NCBI GenBank assembly: GCA_030637065.1
Contig: DAOVVQ010000233.1
Location: forward strand, 1 to 6,161
Direction of reading: 5' to 3'
Source of the DNA: Planctomycetota bacterium
Lineage (GTDB): Bacteria; Planctomycetota; Phycisphaerae; Sedimentisphaerales; Anaerohalosphaeraceae
Length of the DNA: 6,161 bases
Below, in pieces: positions 5,355 to 6,161 of the stretch. Position numbers and translations under genes: made by a program. Position 1 is the stretch's first letter. Each line of letters begins with the position of its first letter. Below the pieces are notes generated by a model. It was not told the DNA's origin. It was given only the letters and a program-made list of their open reading frames with translations, and did no database searches.

Positions 5355-5382
5355 AGTATATACATCTGCAACCCAACTGCAA
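5355..5382 (-). promoter_or_regulatory. Sigma70-type promoter candidate for the tRNA-Thr/tuf cluster
   Basis: On the minus strand the -10 hexamer TATACT (5355-5360, five of six consensus bases) lies 16 bp after TTGCAG (5377-5382, three of six consensus bases of a -35). Transcription would start near 5347-5349, about 125 nt before tRNA-Thr. Just upstream is a very AT-rich tract with runs of A and T, which could act as an UP element like those of rRNA promoters. The -35 lies inside a pair of 11-bp direct repeats. This is the only good promoter candidate I see ahead of the cluster. The modest -35 leaves room for doubt. Confidence 0.55.
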
Positions 5383-5385
5383 CCC
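5364..5385. repeat. Two 11-bp direct repeats overlapping the promoter -35
   Basis: The units ATCTGCAACCC (5364-5374) and AACTGCAACCC (5375-5385) on the plus strand are adjacent and differ at one base. The 11-bp spacing is about one helical turn, so a protein could contact both copies from the same face of the DNA. One copy carries the presumed -35 hexamer and the other lies within the promoter spacer. Confidence 0.65.
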
Positions 5386-5391
5386 TAAATT

Positions 5392-5425
5392 GTGAAAAAT
5401 TTGCAAAAAAATTAAATTTTTTCAC
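5392..5425. promoter_or_regulatory. AT-rich inverted repeat upstream of the promoter (UP element, operator or weak terminator)
   Basis: The plus-strand arms GTGAAAAATTT (5392-5402) and AAATTTTTTCAC (5414-5425) are complementary apart from one extra base, around an 11-base A-rich centre. The element lies 10-43 bp upstream of the -35 and 32 bp after the transporter stop codon. It could work as an RNA polymerase UP element, as a binding site for a dimeric regulator, or as a weak stem that ends transporter transcription. A low-GC stem argues against an efficient terminator. Confidence 0.5.
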
Positions 5426-5457
5426 CAAACCTCCCGCATTACAGAGTCTACATTCCG

Positions 5458-6161
5458 TCAATGCGTCCGCTCAGCCGAGGCAGACACCAAACTAAAGCCC
5501 GTTACTGCTGCAATCACGACAACTCCGCCACAAAACGCCCACTTGCCCGGCATCTCACCCAAAAACAGGAAAACCCACAAAGGATTGAGCACCGGCTCAG
5601 CCATCGGTATCATCGCCGACTTGATCGCCGTGACCTTTTTGATCGCCCTGGCATACAGGACATGCGAAAGGCCCAACTGAAACACACCCAAAAGGACCAA
5701 TCCCGTCCAGTTAACATTACTGAACGACACCCTGCACATAAACGGCATTGCTGCCAGCACCGTAATAATATTGCCAAGCAGAACCGACCCTAACGGATTG
5801 CCGCCCTTTTGTTTCCGCATGAAGATAATATAGAATGCAAACGAAAACCCGCCGACAATAGCGAGAATGTTGCCCCTAAACCCCTCGATGCTGAGCCTAT
5901 CGAGAAAGAACAGGCAGACCCCGCCGAATGCCGCCAATATAAAGACCCATTCGAGCCTGCGTACCCGCTCACCGAGGATATAACCGCTGAATATAGCCAC
6001 ATATACCGGAGCCATATACTGGAGAACTATCGCGTTGGCTGCGGTCGTCAGTTTATTCGACAGCACAAATAAGATCACATTAACGGCATAAAACACCGCT
6101 GCTGCGATCTGAGCGACCGAAAAATCCAGACAGCCCCGCCGATAAGCCAGCAGCAGCACGC
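5458..6161 (-). CDS. EamA/DMT-superfamily membrane transporter, C-terminal part (5' end outside window)
   Basis: About 234 residues are visible and the frame is open to the window edge, so the start is missing; a GTG at the edge is not taken as the start. The product is strongly hydrophobic, with roughly seven membrane segments in view. It shows the end of a first EamA domain (AIVLQYMAPVYVAIFSGYILGE, a variant of the family's LxxxxP..a...LGE pattern). A second full EamA domain follows, with GFSFAFYIIFMRK, the pattern LYARAIKKVTA, and PMAEPVLNPLWVFLFLGE. Intact members have about 280-310 residues and ten membrane segments. They export or import small metabolites or drugs, but the substrate cannot be read from sequence. 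The gene shares the strand of the ribosomal cluster yet is probably a separate unit; its stop is about 75 bp from the presumed cluster -35. Confidence 0.9.
   Translation of the reverse strand, partial: VLLLAYRRGCLDFSVAQIAAAVFYAVNVILFVLSNKLTTAANAIVLQYMAPVYVAIFSGYILGERVRRLEWVFILAAFGGVCLFFLDRLSIEGFRGNILAIVGGFSFAFYIIFMRKQKGGNPLGSVLLGNIITVLAAMPFMCRVSFSNVNWTGLVLLGVFQLGLSHVLYARAIKKVTAIKSAMIPMAEPVLNPLWVFLFLGEMPGKWAFCGGVVVIAAVTGFSLVSASAERTH

Overview
The window is an almost complete copy of the conserved bacterial transcription/translation cluster, read entirely from the minus strand. In transcription order (high to low coordinates) it holds: the 3' part of an EamA-family transporter gene; a promoter region; tRNA-Thr(GGU); tuf (EF-Tu); rpmG (L33); tRNA-Trp(CCA); secE; nusG; rplK (L11); rplA (L1); rplJ (L10); and the first 12 codons of rplL (L7/L12), which runs off the left edge. 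In most bacteria rpoB and rpoC follow rplL, so they probably lie just outside the window. I found no real gene on the plus strand. The long plus-strand open frames are all antisense shadows of these conserved genes.

Organism: a bacterium, most likely of the phylum Planctomycetota and possibly a Phycisphaerae-like lineage. The phylum call rests on remembered family features, not on a search. NusG has a WYVLRVASNKEE start and an FGRSTPLDIEYWQ ending. SecE has a YKRGQGYYTR N-terminus ahead of three membrane segments. L10 has a GPGGIVAGCVK C-terminus. Shine-Dalgarno sequences are clear in front of most genes. Both tRNAs lack an encoded CCA end.

Region by region: 5458-6161 encodes the transporter, which is functionally unrelated to the rest. 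5223-5457 (235 nt) carries an AT-rich inverted repeat, a pair of 11-bp direct repeats, a sigma70-type promoter candidate and a strong 9-bp stem-loop, and probably drives the whole cluster. 4923-5150 (228 nt) is the tRNA-Thr/tuf spacer, with a perfect 9-bp tandem repeat and a good ribosome binding site for tuf. 3364-3707 holds rpmG and tRNA-Trp, only 7 nt apart. 3166-3363 (198 nt) is a G-rich secE leader. 795-2784 carries secE-end to rplA with spacers of 16, 118 and 179 nt. 1-742 carries rplJ, a 177-nt spacer with a 7-bp periodic repeat and a foldable element, and the start of rplL. No gene-free stretch exceeds 300 nt.

How the genes work together: EF-Tu delivers aminoacyl-tRNA; L11, L10 and L7/L12 form the ribosomal stalk that recruits and activates translational GTPases; L1 forms the opposite stalk at the E site; L33 sits in the 50S subunit near the E site; NusG couples RNA polymerase to the ribosome or to Rho; SecE is the small essential subunit of the SecYEG channel. 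The gene set is ordinary. What merits a second look is the unusually roomy, structured non-coding DNA between the genes. I see no sign of a new defence, mobile or metabolic system.
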